A DNA stretch of 64,000 bases from contig JBEIQE010000005.1 of the NCBI GenBank assembly GCA_040376705.1, forward strand, positions 1 to 64,000. Reading direction: 5' to 3'. The position numbers and the translations under genes were made by a program. The notes under the pieces were generated by a model. It ran no database searches. It worked only from the letters and a program-made list of their open reading frames with translations, and was not told the DNA's origin. This document shows positions 8,410 through 16,903 of this stretch, piece after piece. Origin of the DNA: JBEIQE01 sp040376705. Its GTDB lineage: Bacteria; Pseudomonadota; Alphaproteobacteria; UBA2400. Positions within the stretch are counted from its first letter, which is position 1; every line of letters begins with the position of its first letter.

Positions 8410-8994
8410 TTACTTGGCCTTGGCTGGACGACCGCGCTTGGCAGCTGTCTTTTTGGCTGCGGGCTTGGGAAGTGCCTTGCCTACTGCTTTGCCAGCGAGC
8501 TTTACAACCTTCTTGTTCTTGCTGCCTTTGGGGCGGCCTGCGCGTGTGGGTACCACATCGCCAACTGCACCGGCAATGCTGCGCACAACACCAAGCACCT
8601 TGCGGCGCGATGCACCGGCGGGAACAGCGTTATACAAACGCAGCAGCTCAAGTGCTTCGCGCTTATCAACAGTGCTCTCATGGCTGAACACACCAGCGTC
8701 TTCAGCAAAGCCCTGGATCTTGGCCTTGCTGTCTGACGGGGCGCCTTCAAAGAAATAGCTGACAGGTACATCGAGTGCGAGGCTCAGTTCATAGAGACGG
8801 CTGGCACCGATACGATTGATGCCGCGCTCATACTTCTGCACCTGCTGGAATGTAAGACCAACTGAATCACCGACCTGTTCCTGACTCCAGCCGAGTACAG
8901 TGCGGCGCTGACGCAGACGCTGACCAACTACAATATCTGTAGGGTTGGGGCTGCCGTCGGCTTCGCGTGAACGGTATTGAATCTTGGTACGCAT
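8410..8994 (-). CDS. XRE-family transcriptional regulator with basic AT-hook-like tail
   Basis: The N-terminal half has a Cro/cI-type helix-turn-helix (GQRLRQRRTVLGWSQEQVGD, then TFQQVQKYERGINRIG). The XRE regulator beside metK and lnt in alphaproteobacteria has the same position. The C-terminal 60 residues are Lys/Arg/Ala-rich with GRPKGSKNKK and KRGRPAKAK, which look like AT-hook cores (GRP) and could bind the DNA minor groove. I chose the ATG at 8994, preceded by AAGGAA at 7 bases, over the ATG at 9015, which has no ribosome site. An inverted repeat just upstream may be its operator. Its targets are unknown; metK directly downstream is a candidate. Confidence 0.88.
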   Translation of the reverse strand: MRTKIQYRSREADGSPNPTDIVVGQRLRQRRTVLGWSQEQVGDSVGLTFQQVQKYERGINRIGASRLYELSLALDVPVSYFFEGAPSDSKAKIQGFAEDAGVFSHESTVDKREALELLRLYNAVPAGASRRKVLGVVRSIAGAVGDVVPTRAGRPKGSKNKKVVKLAGKAVGKALPKPAAKKTAAKRGRPAKAK

Positions 8995-9049
8995 ATTCTG
9001 TTCCTTATAATTCATAATATCAGGGCCCGAATAATCTTGGGGCGCTGTT

Positions 9050-9066
9050 CCTACAATATAGGTAGG
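9050..9066. promoter_or_regulatory. Inverted repeat upstream of the XRE regulator gene
   Basis: CCTAC and GTAGG arms flank AATATAG, so on the minus strand the repeat encloses TATATT, a possible -10. A further TAGACCTA palindrome adjoins it at 9063-9070. The position suggests an autoregulatory operator for the XRE protein. Confidence 0.35.
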
Positions 9067-9101
9067 TCTACAGGCAAGAACTAGCCAGCATTATTTGATG
9101 T

Positions 9102-10604
9102 TTATAAAGTGTGGCGCTTCCGCAGGAGCAGGAGTTGCCCCATTAAGATAAGTAAAAAACACATCACGAGTGTTGGTGAATTACCTAGTGCGCGATACGA
9201 GGTCTGCAGTGCAACAAGAGAGACCTCGGCGTCCAGTGTACGGGCTTCACCCAGTTGCGTATGAGCAGTCACATTACCGTAAGCGTCAACAACTGCAGAG
9301 ATACCGGTATTGGCGACACGCACCATCGGCAAGCCCTCTTCAACTGCCCGCATACGCGTAATGGCTAGATGCTGATAGGGTCCATGGGTAAAGCCATACC
9401 AGCCATCATTGGTAACATTTAGCAGCCATAATGGTGGATCATTGCTGTCAACCACCTGTCCTGGAAATATAACTTCGTAGCAGACCAGCGGGCCTACCGT
9501 AGGCAAACCGGGCAACCGCAGCGAACGAGGGCCGGGGCCTGCGGTAAAATCCACACCGCCCGCAATCGGATCGAAGGGTAAATAGGTACGATACGGAATG
9601 TATTCGCCAAAAGGCACAAGATGCCCCTTGTCATAATCACCAAGCAACTGACCGTTAGCGTCCATCGCTTGCACGCTGTTGTAATAGCCATGCTGATCGC
9701 GCCGTACAGCGCCGGTAATGAGTATGCTGCCTTGCGGTAATGACGCTGCGATACGTGCCCTGATATCAGGCCGCTCGATGAGACGATACGGCACAGCCGT
9801 TTCGGGCCACAGTACAACGCGCGGGCTGCCCGGCGGCTGCGTGAGATCAAGCAGCGTTGCAAAAATCTGCTCCCGAGTCGCAGGATCGAGCTTCATGGCC
9901 TGTGCAATATTTGGCTGTACTAAACGCACACTGAGCTTGCCATTATCCGCAATAACTGGCGCTGCCGGGTTAAGTAGTGGGCCAACAAGCAATACAATAG
10001 CTGTAACACCAACTGCCAGTTTTTCGCGGCGTGTGGGCTGCATGAAAAACATAACCGGCAGCAGGGCAATGAGCAGCGCCCAAAGGGTGAGGCCATAGGT
10101 GCCAACACTGGCGGCGATAGCGCGCACTGGCAGCACATCAATCCAGACATAGCCCAGCAGCAACCACGGGAAGCCGGTAAAGACATGCCCGCGCAGAAGC
10201 TCGGTTAAGGCCAGCGCGCCAGCGAGGCAGAGAATTTGTACAAAACCACGGCCACCCCATTTATGGGTAACTGCTGCTGCCGCGCCCCAGAAGATGGCAA
10301 GGCCCATAGGCAGGGCTGCCACCGCTAACGGCAGTGCCCACCAGAATTGCGCAATATCCACAAACAATGCATTGGCAATCCAGTAAAGTCCGAACAGGAA
10401 GTAGCCAAAGGCAAACATCCAGCCGCTCACAAAAGCCGCGCGTGTTGTTTTTGATGTAGCAATACCCAGCGCTAAAACCGGAAATGTTACAAAGCTGAGC
10501 CACCAGAAATTATACGGCGCCTGAAACCAGCCCATAAGACTGCCACCCGCAAACAACAGCAACAGCCACTGCCAGCGCGGCAGTTGTTCGGCGCGCTGTA
10601 ACAT
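9102..10604 (-). CDS. lnt: Apolipoprotein N-acyltransferase Lnt
   Basis: Lnt adds the third acyl chain to the N-terminal Cys of lipoproteins in the inner membrane. The 500-residue product has about six to seven N-terminal membrane segments, a periplasmic nitrilase-like domain and a final membrane helix. The catalytic triad is visible: Glu268 in WPETAVPY, Lys326 in DYDKGHLVPFGEYIP and Cys375 in LVCYEVIFPG. It overlaps the corC stop by one base (TGATG), so the genes are coupled. The order ybeY-corC-lnt is conserved across proteobacteria. Confidence 0.97.
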   Translation of the reverse strand: MLQRAEQLPRWQWLLLLFAGGSLMGWFQAPYNFWWLSFVTFPVLALGIATSKTTRAAFVSGWMFAFGYFLFGLYWIANALFVDIAQFWWALPLAVAALPMGLAIFWGAAAAVTHKWGGRGFVQILCLAGALALTELLRGHVFTGFPWLLLGYVWIDVLPVRAIAASVGTYGLTLWALLIALLPVMFFMQPTRREKLAVGVTAIVLLVGPLLNPAAPVIADNGKLSVRLVQPNIAQAMKLDPATREQIFATLLDLTQPPGSPRVVLWPETAVPYRLIERPDIRARIAASLPQGSILITGAVRRDQHGYYNSVQAMDANGQLLGDYDKGHLVPFGEYIPYRTYLPFDPIAGGVDFTAGPGPRSLRLPGLPTVGPLVCYEVIFPGQVVDSNDPPLWLLNVTNDGWYGFTHGPYQHLAITRMRAVEEGLPMVRVANTGISAVVDAYGNVTAHTQLGEARTLDAEVSLVALQTSYRALGNSPTLVMCFLLILMGQLLLLRKRHTL

Positions 10605-11500
10605 CAGGCAGGGGGATTAGGTTTGGAGGGCAGATTGCGGATGCGTACGCGCTTCACGCGGCGGGCATCGGCCTCGACTACTTCAAACTCAACACCATTA
10701 TCATGCTTCACCACTTCGCCGCGGCTGGGCACACGGCCCGCAAGGAAGAACAAGAGACCGCCGAGTGTATCGACGTTATCATGCGCATCTTCCTCAAGCA
10801 GCACGCCGGTATATTTCTCGAGCTCTTCGAGATCGAGGCGGCCATCTGCCATGACCGAGCCATCCGGCTTGAGGGCCAGCTGCGGCGGGGCTGATTCATC
10901 ATGCTCGTCTTCGATATCGCCAACGATTTCCTCGACCAGATCTTCAATCGTGACCAAACCATCGATACCACCATACTCATCGACCACCATGGCCATATGG
11001 CGGCGGGACTGGCGCATCTCGACCAGCAGGTCGAGCACCGGCATGGTGGGCGCCACGATAATCACATCGCGCACAATCTGCTGCAGATTAAACTCCTGCG
11101 GGCGGTTGGAGAACGGCAGCAGATCTTTAATGTGGATCATGCCGATAATGTCATCGAGGTCGGCCCGGTACACCGGCAAGCGGCTATGGCCCTCAAGCGC
11201 GATGAGCGCGAGGAGTTCGCCCAGCGACATTTCGGCCTCAACCGCCACGATATCGGCACGCGGCACCATGAGGTCGCGCACCTTGCGGTCGCGGACATTG
11301 AGGATGTTGGAAAGCAGCTGGCGCTCGGACTCGGCCTGCGGGCTGTCTTCTACATTTGAAGGCGCATCAATCAGCTCTTCGATTTTTTCGCGAATGGCTT
11401 CATCGCCAGTTTTGCGGCGCAGGCTCTTAAGCCAGTTAGATAGAACGCCCCTAGAAGGGGGCTCCTTACGGTCGTCTTTTTGTAATGTGTTGTCGCTCAT
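10604..11500 (-). CDS. corC: CorC/HlyC-family CBS-domain protein
   Basis: A 298-residue cytoplasmic protein with two CBS domains (VRDLMVPRADIVAV...GHSRLPVYRADLDDIIG and VLDLLVEMRQSRRHMAMVVDEYGG). A C-terminal CorC_HlyC transporter-associated domain follows (GRLDLEELEKYTG, GGLLFFLAGRVPSRGE). This soluble form lacks the DUF21 membrane domain. It is associated with Mg/Co efflux or ion homeostasis, though its mechanism is unsettled. It lies between ybeY and lnt in the standard cluster. CBS pairs usually bind adenosyl nucleotides. Confidence 0.94.
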   Translation of the reverse strand: MSDNTLQKDDRKEPPSRGVLSNWLKSLRRKTGDEAIREKIEELIDAPSNVEDSPQAESERQLLSNILNVRDRKVRDLMVPRADIVAVEAEMSLGELLALIALEGHSRLPVYRADLDDIIGMIHIKDLLPFSNRPQEFNLQQIVRDVIIVAPTMPVLDLLVEMRQSRRHMAMVVDEYGGIDGLVTIEDLVEEIVGDIEDEHDESAPPQLALKPDGSVMADGRLDLEELEKYTGVLLEEDAHDNVDTLGGLLFFLAGRVPSRGEVVKHDNGVEFEVVEADARRVKRVRIRNLPSKPNPPA

Positions 11501-11507
11501 AGCCTAC

Positions 11508-12023
11508 CTATTTTAGTGATGCGCGCAGTTTTGTCGAATCCGTATCTGCATAAGGATTGGCATAACCTGACTTCTGTAACAGCTTGATTTCTTTAGCTTC
11601 CATAACATTTGCTTCGCGATTGGTCATATGGTCATAACCTAAAAGATGCAGCGTACCATGGGTCACCAGGTGCACGAAATGCGCCTCAAGGGTTTTATCC
11701 TGCTCTTTGGCTTCGCGCTGCATGGTCTCAACCGCCAGCGTGATATCGCCTAACTGGCGGGCGCGCCCACGCGGTACCACGTCATCCGGCCCTTCCATGG
11801 GGAAGGACAGTACGTTGGTCGATTTATCCTTGCCGCGATAATCGCGATTAAGCACACGCTGGGCTTTATCGTTGATGAGGGTGATATCTACCGCTACGCG
11901 GCGGCGGCCCCAGCCTTCACTCTTAAGGGCAGCCAGTGTAGCTGCCGTCGCCAATGCCTTGGCACGCGGCAGCACGCGCAACCACGCCTTATCCTCGACG
12001 GTAACCGATATTTCAGGAGGCAT
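11508..12023 (-). CDS. ybeY: Endoribonuclease YbeY (rRNA maturation)
   Basis: YbeY is a metal-dependent RNase involved in 16S rRNA 3'-end maturation and ribosome quality control. The 171-residue product carries the zinc site HGTLHLLGYDH, with His122, His126 and His132 as ligands, and the upstream NVLSFPME and LGDITLAVE signatures. Its ATG lies 4 bases after the phoH stop, and its ribosome site would lie within the phoH 3' end. It is slightly longer than the E. coli protein, with a C-terminal extension. Confidence 0.96.
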   Translation of the reverse strand: MPPEISVTVEDKAWLRVLPRAKALATAATLAALKSEGWGRRRVAVDITLINDKAQRVLNRDYRGKDKSTNVLSFPMEGPDDVVPRGRARQLGDITLAVETMQREAKEQDKTLEAHFVHLVTHGTLHLLGYDHMTNREANVMEAKEIKLLQKSGYANPYADTDSTKLRASLK

Positions 12024-12026
12024 CGC

Positions 12027-13034
12027 TTACCGCTGACGCCCGCGCGCCCGCGCATCGCGCAGGTCATAGGCCTTCACGATGGCACTAACGAGGCGGTGGC
12101 GTACCACATCGTTCTGGTCAAACTGCAGGATTGCCACATCCGGCACATCGGCCAGTGTTTCAACCGCATCGAACAGACCCGAGCGCTGGCCGGGTGGCAA
12201 ATCGATTTGCGACAAGTCGCCGGTAATGACCATGCGGCTGCCTTCACCCAGACGGGTGAGGAACATCTTCATCTGCACCGGGGTAGTGTTCTGGCCTTCA
12301 TCGAGAATGACATAGGCATGGGCCAGCGTACGACCACGCATAAACGCCAGCGGGGCAATTTCGATTTCGCCATTGGCCATACGGCGCTCGAGCTGATCGG
12401 CACCTAGTGTATCGTGCAGCGCGTCGTACAACGGGCGCAGATACGGATCGATCTTCTCTTTCATATCACCGGGCAGGAAGCCAAGGCGTTCGCCCGCCTC
12501 AACCGCCGGGCGGGAAAGCACCAGACGCTCAACTTCACCTGCGATCAGCATTTCTACCGCGCGGGCTACAGCCAGATAAGTTTTACCGGTACCGGCAGGC
12601 CCGAGGCCGAACACCAGCTCATGCGAGCGCAACACGCTGATGTAGCCAGCCTGATTTTGTGTACGCGGCAGGATGTTTTTCTTGCGGGTTTTAATCGCAA
12701 GGTCGGCATAACCGCTGGCAAGCGACAGCGTATCGCGACTTTCGTTCTCGTCTTTGGCACCAGCCATTTTGGTGACGGTGCGCTCAAAATCAGGCGTATC
12801 GACATGACCGCCATTCACAAGGCGGCTGTGGAAGACATCGAGGATGCTCTTGGCATCCTTCGCGCGATCGCCCTTGATGGTGAGCTGGTTGCCGCGCGCC
12901 GTAATATGCACGCCGAGCTTGGCCATGAGGAGGTCGAGATGCGCGTGGTGCGGGCCAAAAAGCTCCTGCGCCAGTTTGTTGTCGGGCAGATGCATCTGCA
13001 CGGCAAGATTTTCGGGGGCTGTGTGTGCTGTCAT
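12027..13034 (-). CDS. PhoH-family ATPase (PhoH-like/YbeZ)
   Basis: A 335-residue cytoplasmic P-loop ATPase. An N-terminal KH-like region (residues about 40-75, ITARGNQLTIKG) precedes the PhoH domain with Walker A GPAGTGKT at 145-152 and Walker B VILDEGQN. The motifs SRPAVEAGERLGFLPGD and TGDLSQIDLP are characteristic. PhoH-like proteins act with YbeY in RNA metabolism and the two genes are almost always adjacent, as here. In many alphaproteobacteria miaB precedes phoH; here a 136-base spacer leads instead to lipid genes. Confidence 0.95.
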   Translation of the reverse strand: MTAHTAPENLAVQMHLPDNKLAQELFGPHHAHLDLLMAKLGVHITARGNQLTIKGDRAKDAKSILDVFHSRLVNGGHVDTPDFERTVTKMAGAKDENESRDTLSLASGYADLAIKTRKKNILPRTQNQAGYISVLRSHELVFGLGPAGTGKTYLAVARAVEMLIAGEVERLVLSRPAVEAGERLGFLPGDMKEKIDPYLRPLYDALHDTLGADQLERRMANGEIEIAPLAFMRGRTLAHAYVILDEGQNTTPVQMKMFLTRLGEGSRMVITGDLSQIDLPPGQRSGLFDAVETLADVPDVAILQFDQNDVVRHRLVSAIVKAYDLRDARARGRQR

Positions 13035-13170
13035 GAAGCGGCACGCGCGGATAAGTTCATGAGTTGATTATAACATTTAGCCGAGGGCTGTGAACAAAAA
13101 ACATTTGTATGGTTAAGGCGAAACTTCTTAAGCCACTGCCATTGCTTGGTTTTTAAGGTAAATAGGCCCG

Positions 13171-13926
13171 TCAGGCGGCAAGGCCCTGCGCCACCACCGC
13201 TTCGGTGAGCCCGGCCAGCTGCTGGCGGTCGGTTATACTGGCAACATCAATCGGTGGATGGAAGGTGACGCGGATGGTGCTGGAGCGCAAATGGCAATAC
13301 GCCCACAGGTGCGGCGCCAGATCCATATCGCCAAACCAGGCATAGATCTGCTTTGAGAAACGGTCGGCCGGCACGCCGTCGATGGCGACACAGACAATTG
13401 AAACCGGCTGAATGGCCAGCTTGAGCTCGCTGGCCTGATCGAGCGCGGTTTGCAGTAGCGCGCGGCGGAATGGCAGCACGCGGGTACCATCGCTTGATGT
13501 ACCTTCAGGGAACAGCACCAGATTATCGCCAGCCTTCAGGCGCTGTGCCAGTGCAGTTTGCCCCTGCCCGACCTTGCTGACGCGGCGATCGATAAACAAG
13601 GTCTGCTGTAAACGGGCAAGTGTGCCGAACAGCGGCCAGCTGGCCACCTCACCTTTGGCGACAAACGAAATGGGCATAAGCGAGGTGATGACCGGAATAT
13701 CGAGATACGAGCAGTGGTTAGAAACAAACAGGCAGGGTTTTTGCTGCGAGGGCGCACCCACCTGCTCAACCTTGATGTTGAAAATATGCTTGAGGCAATT
13801 GCGATGATACCAGACAGGAAAACGCTGCGCAAAAGCAGGGTTATATTTAAGTGCCCAGAACTGCACCGGCATACAGGCCAGTGTGAAGGTCAGGTAAGCC
13901 AGCAACCTTATGCTGGCCTTTATCAT
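13171..13926 (-). CDS. 1-acyl-glycerol-3-phosphate acyltransferase-like protein (OlsA/PlsC family)
   Basis: A 251-residue membrane-associated acyltransferase. The catalytic HX4D motif is NHCSYLD (His71, Asp76). The substrate-binding FPEGTSSDGTRVLPFRRAL follows near 138-155, and an N-terminal hydrophobic segment should anchor it. It overlaps the upstream olsB-like gene by 4 bases. In rhizobia and related bacteria OlsB makes lyso-ornithine lipid and OlsA adds the second acyl chain, so this neighbour relation argues for an OlsA role rather than general phosphatidic acid synthesis. Substrate choice cannot be read from the sequence. Confidence 0.85.
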   Translation of the reverse strand: MIKASIRLLAYLTFTLACMPVQFWALKYNPAFAQRFPVWYHRNCLKHIFNIKVEQVGAPSQQKPCLFVSNHCSYLDIPVITSLMPISFVAKGEVASWPLFGTLARLQQTLFIDRRVSKVGQGQTALAQRLKAGDNLVLFPEGTSSDGTRVLPFRRALLQTALDQASELKLAIQPVSIVCVAIDGVPADRFSKQIYAWFGDMDLAPHLWAYCHLRSSTIRVTFHPPIDVASITDRQQLAGLTEAVVAQGLAA

Positions 13927-14747
13927 GACGCGTCGATTTCAGCGTTACGGCTGAGGTCGTAATGCTTGAGGTAGCGGTCGGAAATGGTCTCGCGCTTTAC
14001 AATCATGCATACATCGATGGTGTTGAACTCGGGGTCAATTACCGCGCCCTCGCCAACCACACCGCCCACACGCAGGTAGCCCTTCACCAGCGGTGGCAGA
14101 CTGGCAAAGCCGGCGCGCGGGTCGATGGTGTTTTCTTCCATGCGGCGCATATCGATATAACGCTCTGGCAGTGCGCGGGCGAGCAAAGCCGGCGGCGCCA
14201 GATGATGATAATGCAAATAGCTGAGCGGCAGAGCCAAAGCAGCGGGGTCATTACCCGGCAGGCTGGCACAGCCAAACAGCAGCGTAATATTGTGGTGGAA
14301 AACATAAGCAGCAATGCCCTGCCACAGTAACTGCATGACGCCGCGAGTGCGGTGCGTCGGCGCAACGCAGGAACGGCCAACCTCGAGGATCTCGCCGCGG
14401 TAGTCCATCAGCGGCTTGATGTTGAATTCGCCCGCGCTGTAGTGGCCGCCATTCTGAACGGCGATTGAACGGCGGATCATGCGGTAGGTACCCACCACGG
14501 CATCGCCATCAAGTACCAGCAGGTGATCGCAGATGTCGTCATAGCGGTCGATATCGAGCTTGAGCTTGGCGTTCTCGGGATTAGGTTTGGCCTTCATCTC
14601 TTCATAGAAGACCTGCCAGCGCAGCTGCTGAGCGGCGCGTACTTCGGCCGCGCTTTCAGCAAGGCGGATCTCGATGTTGCCGGTGCGCAGGTAGATCGGG
14701 CGGGACGGCTCGCTGACATGAGCGAGAGAAGATGAGATAACAGTCAT
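13923..14747 (-). CDS. olsB: Ornithine-acyl-ACP N-acyltransferase-like protein (OlsB)
   Basis: A 274-residue GNAT-fold acyltransferase of the OlsB/hemolysin family. It would transfer a 3-hydroxyacyl chain from ACP to the alpha-amino group of ornithine, giving lyso-ornithine lipid. Family features include LRWQVFYEEMKA, DICDHLLVLD, GTYRMIRR, EVGRSCVAPTHRTRGVMQLLW and FGCASLPGNDP. The C-terminal PPLVKGYLRVGGVVGEGAVID and FNTIDVCMIV match the family's closing segment. The following gene is an OlsA/PlsC-type O-acyltransferase overlapping by 4 bases, which makes a complete two-step pathway. Confidence 0.88.
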   Translation of the reverse strand: MTVISSSLAHVSEPSRPIYLRTGNIEIRLAESAAEVRAAQQLRWQVFYEEMKAKPNPENAKLKLDIDRYDDICDHLLVLDGDAVVGTYRMIRRSIAVQNGGHYSAGEFNIKPLMDYRGEILEVGRSCVAPTHRTRGVMQLLWQGIAAYVFHHNITLLFGCASLPGNDPAALALPLSYLHYHHLAPPALLARALPERYIDMRRMEENTIDPRAGFASLPPLVKGYLRVGGVVGEGAVIDPEFNTIDVCMIVKRETISDRYLKHYDLSRNAEIDAS

Positions 14748-14800
14748 TTACGGCGTTCTAGCACGCAGGAAATAGCGAAAGCCACCCACAAAATGCGTTT

Positions 14801-15244
14801 TTAGCCAAGATCAAGCTGCAGGACAAAGGCAGTAATGCCGCCGGGGTAATAGTTATAACGGCGAGAAATCAGCTTAAATCCGGCCTTGGTATAAAGCTTA
14901 TAGGCCTGCTGGTTATTCTCGGCCACCTCAAGGAAGGTCTTAACAACATGGCGCTGGCGCAGGGCAGCGACAAAATGACTGAGCAGCTCTGCCGCCAACC
15001 CCTGCCGCCGGTGCTGCGGCTCGACTCCGATGGTCAGCAACTCGGCCTCATCAAAAATGATGCGCCCGAGGATAAAACCCACGTTCTGGCCATTCTGCTC
15101 CAGCCGCCAGCCTATCAGGCCCTTATCGGCCAGAAGTTCGGTAAAAGACTGGGGCGACCAGACCTGATCGAGCGGGAAACAGGCCTTATGCAGGCGCGAG
15201 AGCTCGGCCACATCATCGGGGCCAAGGGCAATCAGCGTGCTCAT
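14801..15244 (-). CDS. rimI: Ribosomal-protein-alanine N-acetyltransferase RimI-like
   Basis: A 147-residue GNAT acetyltransferase. The acetyl-CoA loop is EPQHRRQGLAAELL, and the C-terminal half contains LEVAENNQQAYKLYTKAGFKLISRRYNYY, typical of RimI. RimI acetylates the N-terminus of ribosomal protein S18. It overlaps tsaB by 4 bases. The pairing tsaB-rimI is very common in bacteria and supports the assignment over a generic GNAT. Confidence 0.9.
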   Translation of the reverse strand: MSTLIALGPDDVAELSRLHKACFPLDQVWSPQSFTELLADKGLIGWRLEQNGQNVGFILGRIIFDEAELLTIGVEPQHRRQGLAAELLSHFVAALRQRHVVKTFLEVAENNQQAYKLYTKAGFKLISRRYNYYPGGITAFVLQLDLG

Positions 15245-15840
15245 GAGACCGGCTTGGGGACTGAAACATCCGGCGGGCGCACATAAAGCGGCTGGGCTGG
15301 GGCCAGCTCACGGCCAGCGGTGATATCGGCCAAGGCCTGCAAGGCTGCCAGCTCGGCCTCGGGCAGACTAGCAAGTGCAGTTACCTCAAGGTGACTTGCA
15401 CCATCACCCACAACAGGGCGGCCAGCCAGCTGCGCCTTGATATCAGCCGGCGAGAGCATCTCGGTATGGCCGGGGGTGAACTGCACGAACAGCTCGGCCC
15501 GCAACGACTCGAGTACGATCACTGCGCTAGGCACAGCCTGATGCAACAGGGTGAAACGGTCGTAGCCCGCAATCTGGCAACCAAGCGCGCAGGTAAAGCC
15601 CTGCGCCAGCGCAAGGCCAATACGTAAACCGGTGAAGGATCCCGGACCGGTGACCACCGCAATCACGCCAATATCTTTAAGCGTAATAGCAGCCTCGGCT
15701 ACGCACTCGGTAACAAAGCCATGCACGATTTCGCCCTGCTGGCGGCGCTCGCTCGACTGGCGGATGAAGCGGCGGCCATCGCTATGCAGCAGTACAACTG
15801 ACTGGGTTAAACCCGCTGTATCAACGCCCAATGCCCACAT
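15241..15840 (-). CDS. tsaB: tRNA threonylcarbamoyladenosine biosynthesis protein TsaB
   Basis: TsaB is the scaffold partner of TsaD in making t6A37 in ANN-decoding tRNAs. The 199-residue product has an ASKHA-fold N-terminus (MWALGVDTAG) and the signature VVTGPGSFTGLRIGLALAQGF. It lacks the metal-binding residues of TsaD, as expected. It is coupled to rimI, with nfuA two bases upstream. tsaD, tsaC and tsaE are not in the window. Confidence 0.94.
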   Translation of the reverse strand: MWALGVDTAGLTQSVVLLHSDGRRFIRQSSERRQQGEIVHGFVTECVAEAAITLKDIGVIAVVTGPGSFTGLRIGLALAQGFTCALGCQIAGYDRFTLLHQAVPSAVIVLESLRAELFVQFTPGHTEMLSPADIKAQLAGRPVVGDGASHLEVTALASLPEAELAALQALADITAGRELAPAQPLYVRPPDVSVPKPVS

Positions 15841-15842
15841 GA

Positions 15843-16394
15843 TCAGCCTGCGCGCACCTCAAGTACCTCAGGCACATAATGCTTGAGCATATTCTCGATA
15901 CCATGCTTAAGCGTGGCGCTGGAGCTGGGGCAACCCGCACAGGCCCCGCGCATGGAGAGATAGACCACACCTTCTTCATACTTGAGGAAAGTGATGTCAC
16001 CACCATCCTGCGCTACAGCCGGACGAATACGGGTATCAAGGAGATCGATGATCTGATCAACGATTTCATCATGATCGCCACCGCTGGCCGCGTGGCCAGC
16101 ATCGATGGTGCCGGTCATCACCTCTTTACCGCTGGTGAAGTGATCCATGATCACACCCAGAATAGCGGGCTTGAGCAGTAGCCACTCTTTATCATCGGCC
16201 TTGGTGATGGTGATGAAATCGGCGCCCAGATAAATGCCTTTAATGCCGTCGATGGCAAAAAGCGACAACGCCAGCGGCGAGACTTTGGCCTGCTCGGCGG
16301 AGGTAAAATCAGCGGTACCGCTGCTCATTACTGCCTGACCGGGCAGGAACTTGAGGGTAGCGGGATTGGGGGTAGCTTCGGTCTGGATAAACAT
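15843..16394 (-). CDS. nfuA: Fe-S cluster carrier, Nfu family
   Basis: A 183-residue protein with an N-terminal Nfu_N domain (FIQTEATPNPATLKFLPG) and a C-terminal NifU-like domain containing the CxxC motif in MRGACAGCPSSSATLKHGIE. The two Cys bind a 4Fe-4S cluster for delivery to apoproteins. This is the alphaproteobacterial/mitochondrial Nfu1 architecture rather than the gammaproteobacterial NfuA with a degenerate A-type domain. It sits between a universal stress protein gene and tsaB on the same strand. Confidence 0.93.
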   Translation of the reverse strand: MFIQTEATPNPATLKFLPGQAVMSSGTADFTSAEQAKVSPLALSLFAIDGIKGIYLGADFITITKADDKEWLLLKPAILGVIMDHFTSGKEVMTGTIDAGHAASGGDHDEIVDQIIDLLDTRIRPAVAQDGGDITFLKYEEGVVYLSMRGACAGCPSSSATLKHGIENMLKHYVPEVLEVRAG

Positions 16395-16415
16395 CTTGTC
16401 CTCGAATTTCCTGAA

Positions 16416-16901
16416 TTATGTCATCTTATCAATCTCATCGCTGGTCATGGTGCCGGGCACAAGAACCATGGGCACCTGCACGCGTGAGCCCATACGACTA
16501 GATAGATAGGCGATAAGCGGCGCAGGTCCAGACTCGCGATGGCTGGCAGCTATTACCAGAATGGAGAGGTCGGGTTCAACCTTTAGAACTTCGCGTACAG
16601 TTTCCTTAAGGCGACCCTCACGTACCATATGCGCGGGTACCTGACCGGTCAGCTTTTCGGCATAACCGCTGAAGGTGGCCAGCATGCGCTCGGCGGCCTG
16701 CCACTGCTCGGCGCGCATCAGGTCCTGCATCACACCAAAGCCCATGGCATGATCGGGCTCAATGACATGCAGCAGCACCATACTGTCACCGGTGCGGGTA
16801 ACCCAGTTGGCGGCCCAGGCAACGGCTGCGCGGGTCGAGAGATCACCATTGACCAGCACCAGAACCTTGCGGCCGGAAGGGGTTGGAGGATTTTGGCTCA
16901 T
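16416..16901 (-). CDS. Universal stress protein (UspA family)
   Basis: A Usp-domain protein of 161 residues using the ATG at 16901, which follows an AAGGAG site at 7 bases; a longer in-frame start would overlap the upstream gene. The Usp fold is seen in KVLVLVNGDLSTRAAVAWA, the central MVLLHVIEPDHAMG and the final VPMVLVPG. The nucleotide-binding loop is incomplete: the usual GxxGxG is replaced by SHRESGPAPLIAYLSSRMGS. It starts 2 bases after the TIGR02186 gene stop, so both are likely on one transcript. Confidence 0.85.
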   Translation of the reverse strand: MSQNPPTPSGRKVLVLVNGDLSTRAAVAWAANWVTRTGDSMVLLHVIEPDHAMGFGVMQDLMRAEQWQAAERMLATFSGYAEKLTGQVPAHMVREGRLKETVREVLKVEPDLSILVIAASHRESGPAPLIAYLSSRMGSRVQVPMVLVPGTMTSDEIDKMT

Positions 16902-16903
16902 GA

